DNA from: Opitutales bacterium
GTDB lineage: Bacteria; Verrucomicrobiota; Verrucomicrobiia; Opitutales; JABSRG01
Assembly: GCA_013215165.1 (NCBI GenBank)
Contig: JABSRG010000006.1
Coordinates: forward strand, 17,172 to 81,171
Reading direction: 5' to 3'
Length of the DNA stretch: 64,000 nucleotides
Shown in pieces: positions 9,110 to 17,975 of this stretch. The notes under the pieces were generated by a model. It ran no database searches, was not told the DNA's origin, and was given only the letters and a program-made list of their open reading frames with translations. How positions within the stretch are numbered: the stretch's first letter is position 1; every line of letters starts with the position of its first letter. The position numbers were made by a program, and so were the translations under genes.

Positions 9110-11380
9110 ATGGCTTTCCTTCATCAAGAATCCACGTGCTTTGTCCAGGTTATTCCCCTGGCTGCCGGCGCGAAGTTGGATGATGGACTGACTTACCGGG
9201 TTCCAGATCATTTGATGGAGGCGATGGCAGAAGGTTGTTTAGTCAGGATTCCTCTTCGGAACTGCTCGGAGCTTGGAGTTGTGGAGAAATTCGATGATGC
9301 CGCGCCGCTCGATTTTAAACCAAAACTAGTCACCGAAATCGTTCATCCGTTTCCTATTATCACGGCTGAGCTTATGAAGTTGGCTCGGTGGATTGCACGC
9401 TATTACGCCTGTCGTCTGGACCAAGTTTACGAGATGATGCTTCCTGCTGCGGTACGCCGTGGGATGGCTCCTCGAGTGACTGTGCTCGTGCAGCCTGGAA
9501 AAGTTAAACCGAGCAAAGAGGATCTGGACACTCTAAAACGGCGTGCGCCTAAGCAGGCCAAATTGCTCTCATTTGTCAGGGATCAAATCCAACCGGTCCC
9601 GAAGGTTCCGCTGCTAAAACGTTTAAAAATTGGGGTGTCGAGTTATCGATCTTTAGTGGCGAAAGGCTGGCTAGAAGAGTTGTTTCAGACTGTGCAGCGC
9701 GATGGCTATGCGGATGCTTTGGGCGAGGAAGCTGAAGAGATTCAGCAGGGTGGGTTTGAGTTGAGTCCTGATCAGGAGCGCGTAGTCGAAGAACATAGGC
9801 AGGCACTCGATTCAGGTGCTTTCAGCGTGCGGCTGCTGCATGGCGTGACGGGTTCGGGGAAGACGGAAGTCTACCTGAAGGCTGCTGAAAAAGTCTTAGC
9901 AGAGGGAGGCAGCGTGCTCTTTCTTGTGCCCGAAATCGCTTTGGCTCCTCAGACAGTCGCTCGGCTTAGATCACGCCTTAAAGCGCAGGGGTTAGAGGCA
10001 GTCGCTTGGCACAGTCATCTCGCCGATGGTGAACGTTTTGATGCCTGGCGTGCAGTAGTCACCGGAGCCTGTCGCGTGGTCGTGGGAGCCCGTTCTGCGA
10101 TTTTCGCTCCCCTGCGCGATTTGCGCCTCATCATTGTTGATGAGGAGCACGAGCCCGCCTATAAACAGGAAGAGACGCCGCGCTATCAAGGGCGCGATTT
10201 GGCAGTCTTCCGCGCGAGTCTGAACAACGCGTTGTGCGTACTTGGTTCGGCCACACCTTCGATGGAGACACTCTACAATGTGGAGCAGGGGAAATACGGG
10301 GTCGATGAAATGAAGAAGCGCATCATCGATCGTCCGCTCCCAACGATCCATATCGTCGATATGCGTATGGAGGTGCTCAAAGCTAAGGGGAGCACGGGGA
10401 TCTCACGGATTCTTGCAGATGGCTTGATTGATCGTCTTGAAAAGAAGGAACAGAGTATCCTTTTTCTCAACCGTCGTGGCTTCTCGAGTGCATTGCAATG
10501 CCTCGACTGTGGCTGGTTTGCGGAATCGCCTAACTCCAGTATTTCAATGACCTACCACCAGGCCGATGAAGTCTTGCGGTGCCATTTGTCCGGAGTCGAA
10601 CAACCGGTGCCGCAGCGCTGCCCGCAATGTGGTTCGACGCAAATGCGTAAACGCGGTTTCGGCACACAACGGATCGAAGCCTCAGTAAAGGCGTTGTTAC
10701 CCCGCGCTCAGGTGGTGCGTATGGACGCCGACACGATGAGCAAAAAGAATCTGTATCGCAGCATCCTGAACGATTTTCGACGCGGGCGTATTGATGTTTT
10801 GATTGGTACCCAGATGATCGCCAAAGGGCTTGATTTTCCCAATGTCACACTGGTTGGACTCATCGACGCGGATCTATCGATGCATATGCCCGATTTCCGA
10901 GCGACCGAACGGACTTTTCAGCTCTTGGTTCAAGTCGCGGGTCGAGCGGGGCGGGGTGATGCGGCAGGCGAGGTGATCGCCCAGACTTTCGCCCCGCATG
11001 CCGGGCCGCTATTGTTTGCGCGGCAGAACGATTTTGAAGGGTTCTATGCCGAAGAGTTGGAGCAGCGAAAGGAATTTTTGTATCCGCCCTATCGGCATCT
11101 CGTGCGTCACATTTTTCGTGGACGCAATGAAGACAAAGTAAGTTTCTATATCGATAAATGGGTTACCTTCGCTGAAGCGAATATGCAGATCCCCGTCGAA
11201 GTCCGCGGTCCGGCCCCAGCACCCATTCTTAAAATACGTGATACTTATCGCTACCAAGTGTGGTTTTTCGCACCCCAGGCTATGCCGCTCGTCCGCGAAC
11301 TACGGAGATTACGTGCGTCGTTTCCCCTGGATCCCGAGGTGACCGATGTGATGGACGTGGATCCGATGAATTTGTCGTAG
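9110..11380 (+). CDS. priA: Primosomal protein N' (replication restart helicase PriA)
   Basis: 756 aa. The N-terminal DNA-binding region is followed by a superfamily 2 helicase core: Walker [13 protein letters not shown] near residue 245 and the DEEH box in [13 protein letters not shown] near 345. A zinc-binding insertion carries CLDCGWF and CPQCGSTQ between about 464 and 515. The later motifs [15 protein letters not shown] and VAGRAGRGD complete the helicase. PriA recognises stalled forks and D-loops and reloads the replicative helicase. The ATG at 9110 begins just before the conserved FVQVIPLA segment. The gene stands alone, divergent from the Fur-family gene and convergent with the DUF5615 gene. 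Confidence 0.95.
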   Translation: MAFLHQESTCFVQVIPLAAGAKLDDGLTYRVPDHLMEAMAEGCLVRIPLRNCSELGVVEKFDDAAPLDFKPKLVTEIVHPFPIITAELMKLARWIARYYACRLDQVYEMMLPAAVRRGMAPRVTVLVQPGKVKPSKEDLDTLKRRAPKQAKLLSFVRDQIQPVPKVPLLKRLKIGVSSYRSLVAKGWLEELFQTVQRDGYADALGEEAEEIQQGGFELSPDQERVVEEHRQALDSGAFSVRLLHGVTGSGKTEVYLKAAEKVLAEGGSVLFLVPEIALAPQTVARLRSRLKAQGLEAVAWHSHLADGERFDAWRAVVTGACRVVVGARSAIFAPLRDLRLIIVDEEHEPAYKQEETPRYQGRDLAVFRASLNNALCVLGSATPSMETLYNVEQGKYGVDEMKKRIIDRPLPTIHIVDMRMEVLKAKGSTGISRILADGLIDRLEKKEQSILFLNRRGFSSALQCLDCGWFAESPNSSISMTYHQADEVLRCHLSGVEQPVPQRCPQCGSTQMRKRGFGTQRIEASVKALLPRAQVVRMDADTMSKKNLYRSILNDFRRGRIDVLIGTQMIAKGLDFPNVTLVGLIDADLSMHMPDFRATERTFQLLVQVAGRAGRGDAAGEVIAQTFAPHAGPLLFARQNDFEGFYAEELEQRKEFLYPPYRHLVRHIFRGRNEDKVSFYIDKWVTFAEANMQIPVEVRGPAPAPILKIRDTYRYQVWFFAPQAMPLVRELRRLRASFPLDPEVTDVMDVDPMNLS

Positions 11381-11395
11381 CCGTTGCATCGAGCG

Positions 11396-11728
11396 CTACC
11401 CGCTTAGAACTAGAAGCGATTCTTTACGATTTTCGAAATCAATAATCTGTTCTCTCTTTGATCGGAAAAACTGTTCTGTTTCTGCTCGTCTCATATTTGG
11501 AGTGTTAATCCAAATAATCTTCGGAGGCCCACCAAGAGTTAAAGCTCTTTGATGAAAATCATCATCTTTCGTTACGATTGTATAGCCTTCCCGTGCGGCG
11601 AAATACCAAATTTTTTCATCACTTGCATTTTCCAGGTTGAAAAAGTTTATGTGGTGGCAGCCCGGGAAGTCTTGAGAGAGCAATTTGACACTTCTGTAAG
11701 AGAAATGCTCGTCGAAGAGCAGCTTCAT
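11396..11728 (-). CDS. DUF5615 PIN-like protein, probable toxin of a TA pair
   Basis: 110 aa. It begins MKLLFDEHFS and has the PIN-like acidic pattern: Asp and Glu in the first strand, then YTIVTKDDDFH near residues 49-59 and IIWINTPNM near 70-78. This is the DUF5615 (Mut7-C-like) family, which is regularly encoded after a DUF433 protein. The pair is thought to be a type II toxin-antitoxin system with a nuclease toxin. It lies 4 bases after the DUF433 gene on the same strand. Toxicity is inferred from family context only. Confidence 0.8.
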   Translation of the reverse strand: MKLLFDEHFSYRSVKLLSQDFPGCHHINFFNLENASDEKIWYFAAREGYTIVTKDDDFHQRALTLGGPPKIIWINTPNMRRAETEQFFRSKREQIIDFENRKESLLVLSG

Positions 11729-11732
11729 ACTC

Positions 11733-11951
11733 TTATGCGCTCAACAACCGGCGTTCTCTATCGGCTGCGAATTTGAAGCAGGCTGTGATATCGTCGATTT
11801 TGAGCTGAGGGAAATCTTCAAGTATTTCGTCAACAGATTGGCCTGATGCTAAGAGGTCGAAAATATCGTAAACCGCTATTCTAGAGCCTCTTATGCATGG
11901 CTTACCAGATCTCTTTTGGGGATCGATCTCGATGTGGTCCTCGATTTCCAT
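11733..11951 (-). CDS. DUF433 protein, probable antitoxin
   Basis: 72 aa with the DUF433 signature: GKPCIRGSRIAVYDI (about 16-30), then a helix-turn-helix-like stretch LASGQSVDEILEDFP (34-48) and IDDITACFKFAADR. DUF433 proteins are small DNA-binding antitoxins found with DUF5615 partners, as here. The first gene of the two-gene unit; it probably represses its own promoter in the A/T-rich stretch just upstream (11952-12000). The region beyond, to the cysteine-rich gene, holds a CGCGAAT-type repeat and no other gene. Confidence 0.8.
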   Translation of the reverse strand: MEIEDHIEIDPQKRSGKPCIRGSRIAVYDIFDLLASGQSVDEILEDFPQLKIDDITACFKFAADRERRLLSA

Positions 11952-12071
11952 AATTCACACTATATGCGGTCAATATATTCGATCAAACACATTTAAATGG
12001 TTGTAGGCTGGGGTAGTCTTTGGGAATTCTGAGATAAGAGCCGTGTGATTGAGAATGAGTCCACTCCTTAT

Positions 12072-12099
12072 CCGCTAATTCACGCGAATGAACGCGAAT
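12072..12099. repeat. Decanucleotide trimer repeat CGCKAATNNA, copy 1
   Basis: Three consecutive units spaced exactly 10 bases apart: CGCTAATTCA, CGCGAATGAA, CGCGAATCGT. A second trimer is at 19952-19980. The 10-base step equals about one helical turn. The element lies in the 300-base gene-free stretch between the DUF433 gene and the cysteine-rich gene. Function unknown. Confidence 0.55.
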
Positions 12100-12251
12100 C
12101 GTTCCTGAAGCCTGTCGTGGTGATTGGAATTTGTGGCCGAGAAAGGAATCTGAGGTGATGCGGGGGGTGAATAATTGATCTCTTTGGGGCTCTTCTGCCA
12201 GAATGACTTGAAGTTCGATATATGCTGACGAACGTTATGATTACAGTCCTA

Positions 12252-12635
12252 ATGAAAACGCTCCGTGACATCTTATGCTTTCTGATCTCAAGCGGAGTGA
12301 TTTTGGGCAGCGTTTCGTTTCCTGCGGTTAGTGATTTTTCCCATGATTCGGGCTCGTGCTGCTGCTCGAGTGAGGCGGATTTATCGATTGTTGTGGAGTC
12401 GTGCTGTTCACCTTCGGGGAATAATGATCCGTGCGACCTTTTAAAAGATTCCGAATCATGCTGTTCTGAGCACTGTCAGAATTGTAATACATTCTTCTCG
12501 AAAATACTTTTGTATCATCAAGAGCAGCCCCATTGCTCGCTGGGTCAGGAGAGTTTTCATTTTCGGTTTTCCCGTGAAATCGGGTCATCTTTAACTCATT
12601 CGCCCGATACACCGCCTCCGAAGGCGTTGGCTTAA
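12252..12635 (+). CDS. Exported cysteine-rich hypothetical protein
   Basis: 127 aa from the ATG at 12252, which places a typical signal peptide (MKTLRDILCFLISS and onward) at the very start; the frame is open further up to 12222. The middle carries cysteine clusters CCC, CC, CC and the motif CSEHCQNC at about residues 75-82, over ten cysteines in 55 residues, as in metal-binding or disulfide-rich secreted proteins. The C-terminus ends in a proline-rich PDTPPPKALA. I do not recognise a family. It is followed after 45 bases by a second exported cysteine-rich peptide and then a terminator, so the two probably form one transcript. A role in metal handling is inference. Confidence 0.6.
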   Translation: MKTLRDILCFLISSGVILGSVSFPAVSDFSHDSGSCCCSSEADLSIVVESCCSPSGNNDPCDLLKDSESCCSEHCQNCNTFFSKILLYHQEQPHCSLGQESFHFRFSREIGSSLTHSPDTPPPKALA

Positions 12636-12680
12636 TTTTGAGATTCTAATTCGATTTTAAATTTAAACCAAAGTATCAAA

Positions 12681-12821
12681 ATGAAAACACTTATAGCCTT
12701 AGCAATGGCCTGCTCACTAGGAGTAGCCACAAATATAGCAGCCGAACAGAACGGGCCATGCCCATGCTGCGAAGCCGACTGCACCTGCACAGTATGTGCT
12801 TGCTGCGAATGTGCTGAATAG
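12681..12821 (+). CDS. Exported metallothionein-like mini-protein (46 aa)
   Basis: A 46-codon gene from ATG to TAG. Residues 1-21 form a signal peptide (MKTLIALAMACSLGVATN and onward). The mature part has nine cysteines in about 25 residues, spaced CPCC, C, CTCTVC, CCEC, with almost no hydrophobic residues: the look of a metallothionein. Ordinary bacterial metallothioneins are cytoplasmic; this one seems to be exported. It follows the other cysteine-rich gene by 45 bases and ends 26 bases before a strong terminator hairpin, which supports it being a real gene. No classical ribosome binding site is obvious before the ATG. Metal binding is inferred from composition, with no family assignment. 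Confidence 0.65.
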   Translation: MKTLIALAMACSLGVATNIAAEQNGPCPCCEADCTCTVCACCECAE

Positions 12822-12847
12822 AGGGACTCTCTCGGGCATTTAGCCGA

Positions 12848-12876
12848 CCCCGCCACAACGTGTGGCGGGGTTTTTT
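12848..12876 (+). terminator. Intrinsic terminator after cysteine-rich genes
   Basis: Perfect 9-base arms CCCCGCCAC and GTGGCGGGG around the loop AACGT, followed by six T. It ends the two-gene cysteine-rich unit. Downstream, 12880-13107 holds no gene I can support. Confidence 0.9.
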
Positions 12877-13107
12877 GTTTTGATAGGGTCTTGGAGAGCC
12901 GCTTTTTTCAATCCATTGATGGAAACATCGGGTATTTCGTTGTCCTCGCTTGGCTTCTGGTGAGCGGGGATGTTTGAAGTGGTTCCGAACCTTGGACAGG
13001 TTTCGATCCACTTCAGTCCATATCGCAGCGAAAGGCAGGGAAATCGACCCGTCACTCTATGGTAAGCCCGAGGCCGAAGGAAGACGATTCAACTGTGAAT
13101 CAATGGC

Positions 13108-13824
13108 TTAACGACTTCTAAAATCAGCCCGTTTACGAAAACCGCGATCCTTCCACTCATATTTCGATTTTTCATTATTAAGATCGTCTACGAATCCAGT
13201 GAGTTTCTTACCGGTGTCATCCGCTAAAAATTCGTTTGCGACAGCCAAGTTGATGATCGACTTGAGCTCGTTTGCTGACTTCGAGGCGGCGAATCTTTTC
13301 AAAATCCTAGCCTTTGCAGAGTGCGGGATGACCCCTAGAAAGCCCCAAAATCTATAGCGGATGATAACAACTATACCCATGACTATTGAGGCGATCAAAA
13401 GCACTTCAATCGAGGTGATCCATGAGTAAAAGGAGGTCACCTTCGACCCCCAGCCATGGATAGTATCAGAGACATGGTCATATATGCGCTCAAACCAGTT
13501 ACGATATTCGGAGATCTTCACATATCCGCCATACTCGTTAGCTTTGACTTCAAAAACGATCTCCTCATTCAATGAGTCCGTGAGGATGTTTAACAATGAA
13601 GAGCCAGTGGAATAACGATTTTCAATCTTCATTGGGCGATTGAGGATATCATCGTGCAGATTAACCTCTAGAGAGTAGTATTGAGACAACTGATCTAAGA
13701 TCTCTTTCATGGGCACCTCAATGATGCGTGGCCCGGACACCCCCCTCACATTTACAACAGCGATAGCTGCTGCAAAAACGAAGCCCAGTAGCAGAGTGAG
13801 GACGAAAAGCAATTTCACCTTCAT
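13108..13824 (-). CDS. Membrane protein with STN/secretin-like N-terminal domain
   Basis: 238 aa. An N-terminal hydrophobic segment (about 4-24) may be a signal peptide or anchor. Residues about 36-108 (VPMKEILDQLSQYY, then SSLLNILTDSL, then YVKISEY) resemble the STN domain, the short alpha/beta fold at the start of secretins and TonB receptors. A second hydrophobic segment (about 138-160) is followed by a positively charged tail that would be cytoplasmic. The start codon overlaps the stop of the lipase gene by 4 bases (ATGA), so the two are translationally coupled. The STN resemblance is by eye and uncertain. No known family name applies. Confidence 0.6.
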   Translation of the reverse strand: MKVKLLFVLTLLLGFVFAAAIAVVNVRGVSGPRIIEVPMKEILDQLSQYYSLEVNLHDDILNRPMKIENRYSTGSSLLNILTDSLNEEIVFEVKANEYGGYVKISEYRNWFERIYDHVSDTIHGWGSKVTSFYSWITSIEVLLIASIVMGIVVIIRYRFWGFLGVIPHSAKARILKRFAASKSANELKSIINLAVANEFLADDTGKKLTGFVDDLNNEKSKYEWKDRGFRKRADFRSR

Positions 13825-15002
13825 GACCCCAAGTCTCCTATGGGATCGGTTTTCGCTTCATTTGGTTTTTCCGGCTTGAATATCTTTAAATTACGCGGGC
13901 GGGCCAAATGCCGGAGCTTCCTTCGGTAGAGTCCCATATCATGATAGCGATCAATTCGGCGATAGGAGTCCGGCATAGTTATGATTGATATCAGGCGCTT
14001 AATTCGCTGGCCCAAGTCGAAATTCGTGAAGGTCTTAAAGGTGAATTCACCATCTTTATCCTCGGTAGCATTAGCCATGTATCTCAAGTCACCCGCATGA
14101 AGGTATCCCTGACGTTTCGTCGCGAATTTTCGGAACCATAAAAAGAATGAAGGGAAAAGAAATGTAGATAGCACCTGGTTTATAAACTTCAGCACGGCCA
14201 CATGTTCTTTAGAAGGTGGGAGTAAGGTGACCGGATCAAACGAGTTTACGACCCGGTATATAGGGGTATAAAACTCCTGGAAAAACTCATAATTACCCAG
14301 GCGAGGCGCTCCAAAGGTGTAGCAAGCAGCCAGGTTATCTTTGGGTTGGAAATAAGCACATAAGACTGCGAGCGCTCCTCCGAGAGAATGACCGGTAAGG
14401 TAGAGCGGGTATTCTCGAACGCACTTCAGTTGTTCGTTTATGTCCGTTTCTGCATTCTTGTAGCTCCTCCAAATTCCTCGATGCACTTGTGGAGGTACTT
14501 TTTCATCTGGTCGCTTCGCTCTTACATCCTCGAGCTTTGCATCGACATTATTGAGCCAGTCTACAGCAGAGGTGGAGCCCCTGAAGGCGATCACTGCAAA
14601 CCGATGGTCAGGATTATCCGGGTCATCGTAGGTCGCTAAAAAGGCCTCGGTGTCGTTAGTAGGATCCCCCTCATCATTAAAGATGGTCGCCTGCAATTTT
14701 AAGCCAGCTAGCCCCAGGATTTCCTCAAGCTTAGACGCATCGCCTCTATTTTCAGACCATCGTGACTTAAGCTCTGAGAGGCGCACCTCGATTGTTTTCG
14801 GATCGGAAATTTCCGCCAAGTCTTCGGCCAGCTTGAACACTGACTCTTCCGTGGCTTGTTCGAAACGTATATAAGCCGCATCTGCTAAGATCGCCATGAG
14901 CCATGCGGTTCGATTGCTAAATGCGGCACGCTGGGTCGGGTAATGAGCTCCATTTTGGCCGAGCTCCTTTGCATTTTCTAACAGGTTTTTCTCATCTGGC
15001 AT
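13821..15002 (-). CDS. Class 3 lipase-like alpha/beta hydrolase
   Basis: 393 aa. The core matches the Lipase_3 family: VIAFRGS (oxyanion region), then YLTGHSLGGALA with the nucleophile Ser near residue 206, YTFGAPRLGN, and VNSFDPVTLLPP supplying the acidic residue. Family members hydrolyse acylglycerols or phospholipids. No signal peptide is evident at the N-terminus, so it may act in the cytoplasm, unlike most secreted lipases; the coupled membrane protein could tether it. It is first in a two-gene unit. Nothing upstream on this strand is closer than 145 bases. Confidence 0.8.
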   Translation of the reverse strand: MPDEKNLLENAKELGQNGAHYPTQRAAFSNRTAWLMAILADAAYIRFEQATEESVFKLAEDLAEISDPKTIEVRLSELKSRWSENRGDASKLEEILGLAGLKLQATIFNDEGDPTNDTEAFLATYDDPDNPDHRFAVIAFRGSTSAVDWLNNVDAKLEDVRAKRPDEKVPPQVHRGIWRSYKNAETDINEQLKCVREYPLYLTGHSLGGALAVLCAYFQPKDNLAACYTFGAPRLGNYEFFQEFYTPIYRVVNSFDPVTLLPPSKEHVAVLKFINQVLSTFLFPSFFLWFRKFATKRQGYLHAGDLRYMANATEDKDGEFTFKTFTNFDLGQRIKRLISIITMPDSYRRIDRYHDMGLYRRKLRHLARPRNLKIFKPEKPNEAKTDPIGDLGS

Positions 15003-15147
15003 GCCGGATTGATAGCAGGATCTGTGAAAATCTCTTTTCAGATCTCATAGGCTACGAAGCGGATCATCGGAGAGAGTGTTGTAAGATAGATCCTGCTTCA
15101 TCTCTGATTAAATGGCTGCGCCTCTTTTTTTCTCCCAAACTCTAACT

Positions 15148-15447
15148 TCACGAAACGATCGGGGATGCTGCATCTTTCCCGATTACTGTGGTCCATTCCC
15201 GGACATGCCAAGAAGTCACGAGTCTATTGGTGACATAAGGATCTGCCTTTGCATAAGATTCCGCGGCCTCGGGGGAATCCCCTTTAAACACCAGTGCGGC
15301 TCCGTCAGCTGGGTCTGCAAAGGCACCACCCAAGAATAACTCGCCTCGATCGATAGCGGCTTTTGCTAGGGAGAGGTGCTCATCCCGGTAGACTCCGCGT
15401 CGCTCGAGATAGTCAGACGCATATTTATAGAAGAGTATGTAATGCAT
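15148..15447 (-). CDS. YciI-like protein
   Basis: 99 aa. The fold pattern MHYILFYKYASDYLERR, then HLSLAKAAIDRGELFLGGAFADP and the AESYAKADPYV stretch identify the YCII-related family (ferredoxin-like dimers). Members are small cytoplasmic proteins, some with dehydrochlorinase activity, most of unknown role. It starts 3 bases after the stop of the SDR-H1 fusion gene and is the last gene of the pyrD-led operon. Confidence 0.85.
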   Translation of the reverse strand: MHYILFYKYASDYLERRGVYRDEHLSLAKAAIDRGELFLGGAFADPADGAALVFKGDSPEAAESYAKADPYVTNRLVTSWHVREWTTVIGKDAASPIVS

Positions 15448-15450
15448 GAG

Positions 15451-16944
15451 CTAGGTGTATTTATCATCTGGTTCCGCTGAGACCTTCTTAGCTGGGGTAC
15501 GTTTCTTTGCTGCTGTCCTCTTTTTGGCAGGGCTTTTCTTGGGGGCTGTTTTCTTTTTTGCCGGGGTCTTTTTCTTGGCTGGCGTGCGTTTTTTAGGAGC
15601 GGCTGTGTCGGTTTTTGAGGGGGCTTTTTGTTGAGCTGAGTCGCTGGCTTTCAGTTCTGACGAAGCAGATTTTTTAGCGGGTGCCTTCTTCTTGGCGGCA
15701 GATTTTTTGGCAGGGCGTTTTTTGGGTGCAGGCTCATCGGCTGAATCTGTTTCTATGGGGGTTTTTTCTTCCTCAACGGTTTTGTTATTGGGCTCTTTCT
15801 TTTCCTCGGGCTGTGGGGTGTCACGTTGCTGGGAGCGACGTTCTTTCCAGCGTCGTCGGCGTTCGCGGTTGCGCTGTTGTTTGCGATTGGGAGTCGATTC
15901 GTCAGAGCTTCCTTTTTCTTGATTTGACGGGGATGAATCGTCGTCTTTGTCGGTTGAGTTAGTATCGCGGGTGTCGGGCTTCCGACCACGTCCGCCGCGG
16001 CCGCGCGAGCGTGATTTTGGCTGGGCCTCGACGCGGGCTTCAAATTCTTCTTCAGCCGCTTCGTCGTATTCTAGGGACTCGACTAGGCTGGTGTAGGTGA
16101 CGGGTTCGTCGCTGGGTTTGGAGTTTTTGCGCTGGGGCTTGAGTGTGGGGATGAGTTCAGGTTCGCGCCGGGTTTTGTCCGGGGGCGGAAGTTGGACGCT
16201 GCTGTAGCTGCCTGGTTTCAGGACTGTGCGCGCGAGAGGAGCTGGGCCCTTAGGGGTGCGGGGGCGGAGGTAGATTTCTGTTGCGAAGTTGCCCTCGCGT
16301 CCGATCACCAATTGTTCCAGCACGTCGGCTACGGCTTCGGGGTCGATGCGGTTTTGGGAGTCGATGTGTTGTTTTACATCCGCCTCAGCACTTTGTTCAG
16401 AAGAGTCGCTTTCCGTGACGAAGAACTCGGTGTGGAGCATTGTGATTCTGAGGCCTGAGTCGTGGTTCTGACGCTGTAGAGCCTCAAATGCGGCTTTGAG
16501 CGGACTCAGCGTCGCGAGAGACAGGACGGGCTGGCTTTCCTCAACGGCTTGTGATGGGCACACATAGAGCAAGTTGCCGTGCGTCTGGTTGAGGTCTTCG
16601 ATGCAGAGCCGTGCGACGAAAAGTGGAAGAGCCGTATGGAGCTTTAAAAAGAGTTCGAGCTCTTCGGGTGCAATGCGGTTAAACTCAGTTTGCTGGGGTA
16701 AGTAGTTGCTGGTGAACGCGACCACTGAAAGGCATGCGCCGGCCTCGTGGATCTTTCCGATGGCGTCGTGCACCGCGCTGAAGTCTGCCAGATCGATCTC
16801 GAGTTTTATAAACGACTTGTCGTCGATCCCACTCGCTGAGAAATCGCGTCCGAGGGCAAAGACTCGAAATCCAATTTTAAGAAGGCGCCGACAGAGGCCT
16901 TCACCAAGGCGCGAATCGGCGCCGATCACTAAAGCTTGATCCAT
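15451..16944 (-). CDS. SDR-fold protein fused to histone-H1-like basic tail
   Basis: 497 aa. Residues 1 to about 235 form a Rossmann short-chain dehydrogenase-like domain: nucleotide loop VIGADSRLGEG (6-16), then LEIDLADF and LLYVCPSQA. The catalytic Tyr-x-x-x-Lys site reads L-S-P-L-K, so the lysine is kept but the tyrosine is lost, suggesting no normal SDR catalysis. Residues 240-390 are charged and probably disordered, including RSRGRGGRGRK and an Arg-rich RNRERRRRWKERR. From about 400 the tail is built of repeated PAKK/AAKK units, as in histone H1 and bacterial Hc1-like proteins that bind DNA. It probably binds nucleic acid. It follows the SPL-like gene by 17 bases within the operon. Confidence 0.75.
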   Translation of the reverse strand: MDQALVIGADSRLGEGLCRRLLKIGFRVFALGRDFSASGIDDKSFIKLEIDLADFSAVHDAIGKIHEAGACLSVVAFTSNYLPQQTEFNRIAPEELELFLKLHTALPLFVARLCIEDLNQTHGNLLYVCPSQAVEESQPVLSLATLSPLKAAFEALQRQNHDSGLRITMLHTEFFVTESDSSEQSAEADVKQHIDSQNRIDPEAVADVLEQLVIGREGNFATEIYLRPRTPKGPAPLARTVLKPGSYSSVQLPPPDKTRREPELIPTLKPQRKNSKPSDEPVTYTSLVESLEYDEAAEEEFEARVEAQPKSRSRGRGGRGRKPDTRDTNSTDKDDDSSPSNQEKGSSDESTPNRKQQRNRERRRRWKERRSQQRDTPQPEEKKEPNNKTVEEEKTPIETDSADEPAPKKRPAKKSAAKKKAPAKKSASSELKASDSAQQKAPSKTDTAAPKKRTPAKKKTPAKKKTAPKKSPAKKRTAAKKRTPAKKVSAEPDDKYT

Positions 16945-16961
16945 TGATCTGTAAAAGGGGG

Positions 16962-17975
16962 TTAACCGACGGCCACGGGGACTCGGGGAAATGCTTCCTC
17001 GAGTCTATCCTGTATGAACGTGACGACGGATTGGTGGTGCTCATTTTTGAGAGAAACGAGGCCAGATTTGCGTTCGAGTTGCTGGAAGTAAAGATCTGAA
17101 TCGGGACGCTGTTTACGTATGGTCTTGAAGGTGTCGAGGCCCATGCGGAACGTGCCTAGGCTGAAGCTATCCAGCTCTTCTGCTTGGAAGCTGGATTGGA
17201 CTGCATCGAGCAGCTCGGTATAGGCGGATTCCCAGCCCTCGATGGGAATCGCGGGATCGATGCAGAGGCGGACGCGCCATCCGGCATCCCGCGCGGCACG
17301 TGCCGCCTTGAGGCGACGTTTTGGAGAGGCAGTCCAAGATTCGTAGCGGCGATAGACGCGATCGGGCGACAGAGTCCAGGCCAGCAGAATCGAGGGGTCG
17401 GGTTGGATGTCTGAGATGACACGGAAGTTGGAAGACTTGGTGCGGATCTCTATCTCCAGATCGCTCCGCGCACGCGCCGCTTCGATCCAGAACCGCGAAA
17501 CGGGGAACAGGTGTTCAAAGCCAAGTAGGTCTGTGTTGTAGGAGAGGGCTAGGTAAAGGGGTTGGCTGGTATCGCTCCGCTCAGGAATCGCCTGGTCTAC
17601 GGCTTCTAGTATGTCTTCTTGGTTCACGTAGAGGACAATGTTTCCAGACGGGTAGAGTCCTTGGAGAAAGCAATAATCGCAGTTGTAGAGGCAATTCGCG
17701 ATGGGGGTGTTGTAGGTGAAATTAGTATAACCAAAGTCTTGGGCTTGTTCACTCCCGTCATAGAGGTAGGGGGCTTCTTTATATGCCAGGATAAGCTTCA
17801 TGCTCTTCTTCTGGCTTTGGAAGTGTTGTCCGGGTCGGTTGAATACGTCTTTGTAATGATCAACGGGTATCCAGATTGCCTCTGGGAATTTCTCGGCTAC
17901 ATGTTTTCCCAGTCTAGTATTCCGCGTTTCCGGTTCGTGGTAGATGTGGGAGAATCTAGAGGTTGTGGAACTCAT
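16962..17975 (-). CDS. Spore-photoproduct-lyase-family radical SAM protein
   Basis: 337 aa from the ATG at 17975 (MSSTTSRFSHIYHEP); the frame is open 60 codons further up, but that part only mirrors the nucleosidase gene. The radical SAM cluster CLYNCDYCFLQG (C-x3-C-x2-C) lies near residues 95-106, followed by the SPL-like LALSYNTDLLGFEH. Genuine SPL repairs UV-induced spore photoproduct in DNA of endospore formers. Relatives in non-sporulating bacteria have no proven substrate. It overlaps the nucleosidase-like gene by 20 bases. DNA-lesion repair is plausible but inferred. Confidence 0.8.
   Translation of the reverse strand: MSSTTSRFSHIYHEPETRNTRLGKHVAEKFPEAIWIPVDHYKDVFNRPGQHFQSQKKSMKLILAYKEAPYLYDGSEQAQDFGYTNFTYNTPIANCLYNCDYCFLQGLYPSGNIVLYVNQEDILEAVDQAIPERSDTSQPLYLALSYNTDLLGFEHLFPVSRFWIEAARARSDLEIEIRTKSSNFRVISDIQPDPSILLAWTLSPDRVYRRYESWTASPKRRLKAARAARDAGWRVRLCIDPAIPIEGWESAYTELLDAVQSSFQAEELDSFSLGTFRMGLDTFKTIRKQRPDSDLYFQQLERKSGLVSLKNEHHQSVVTFIQDRLEEAFPRVPVAVG

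Noticed and set aside
15681..15962. Plus-strand frames opposite the SDR-H1 tail.
   Set aside because: They arise from the biased Lys/Ala codons of the basic tail and have no start signal or family match.
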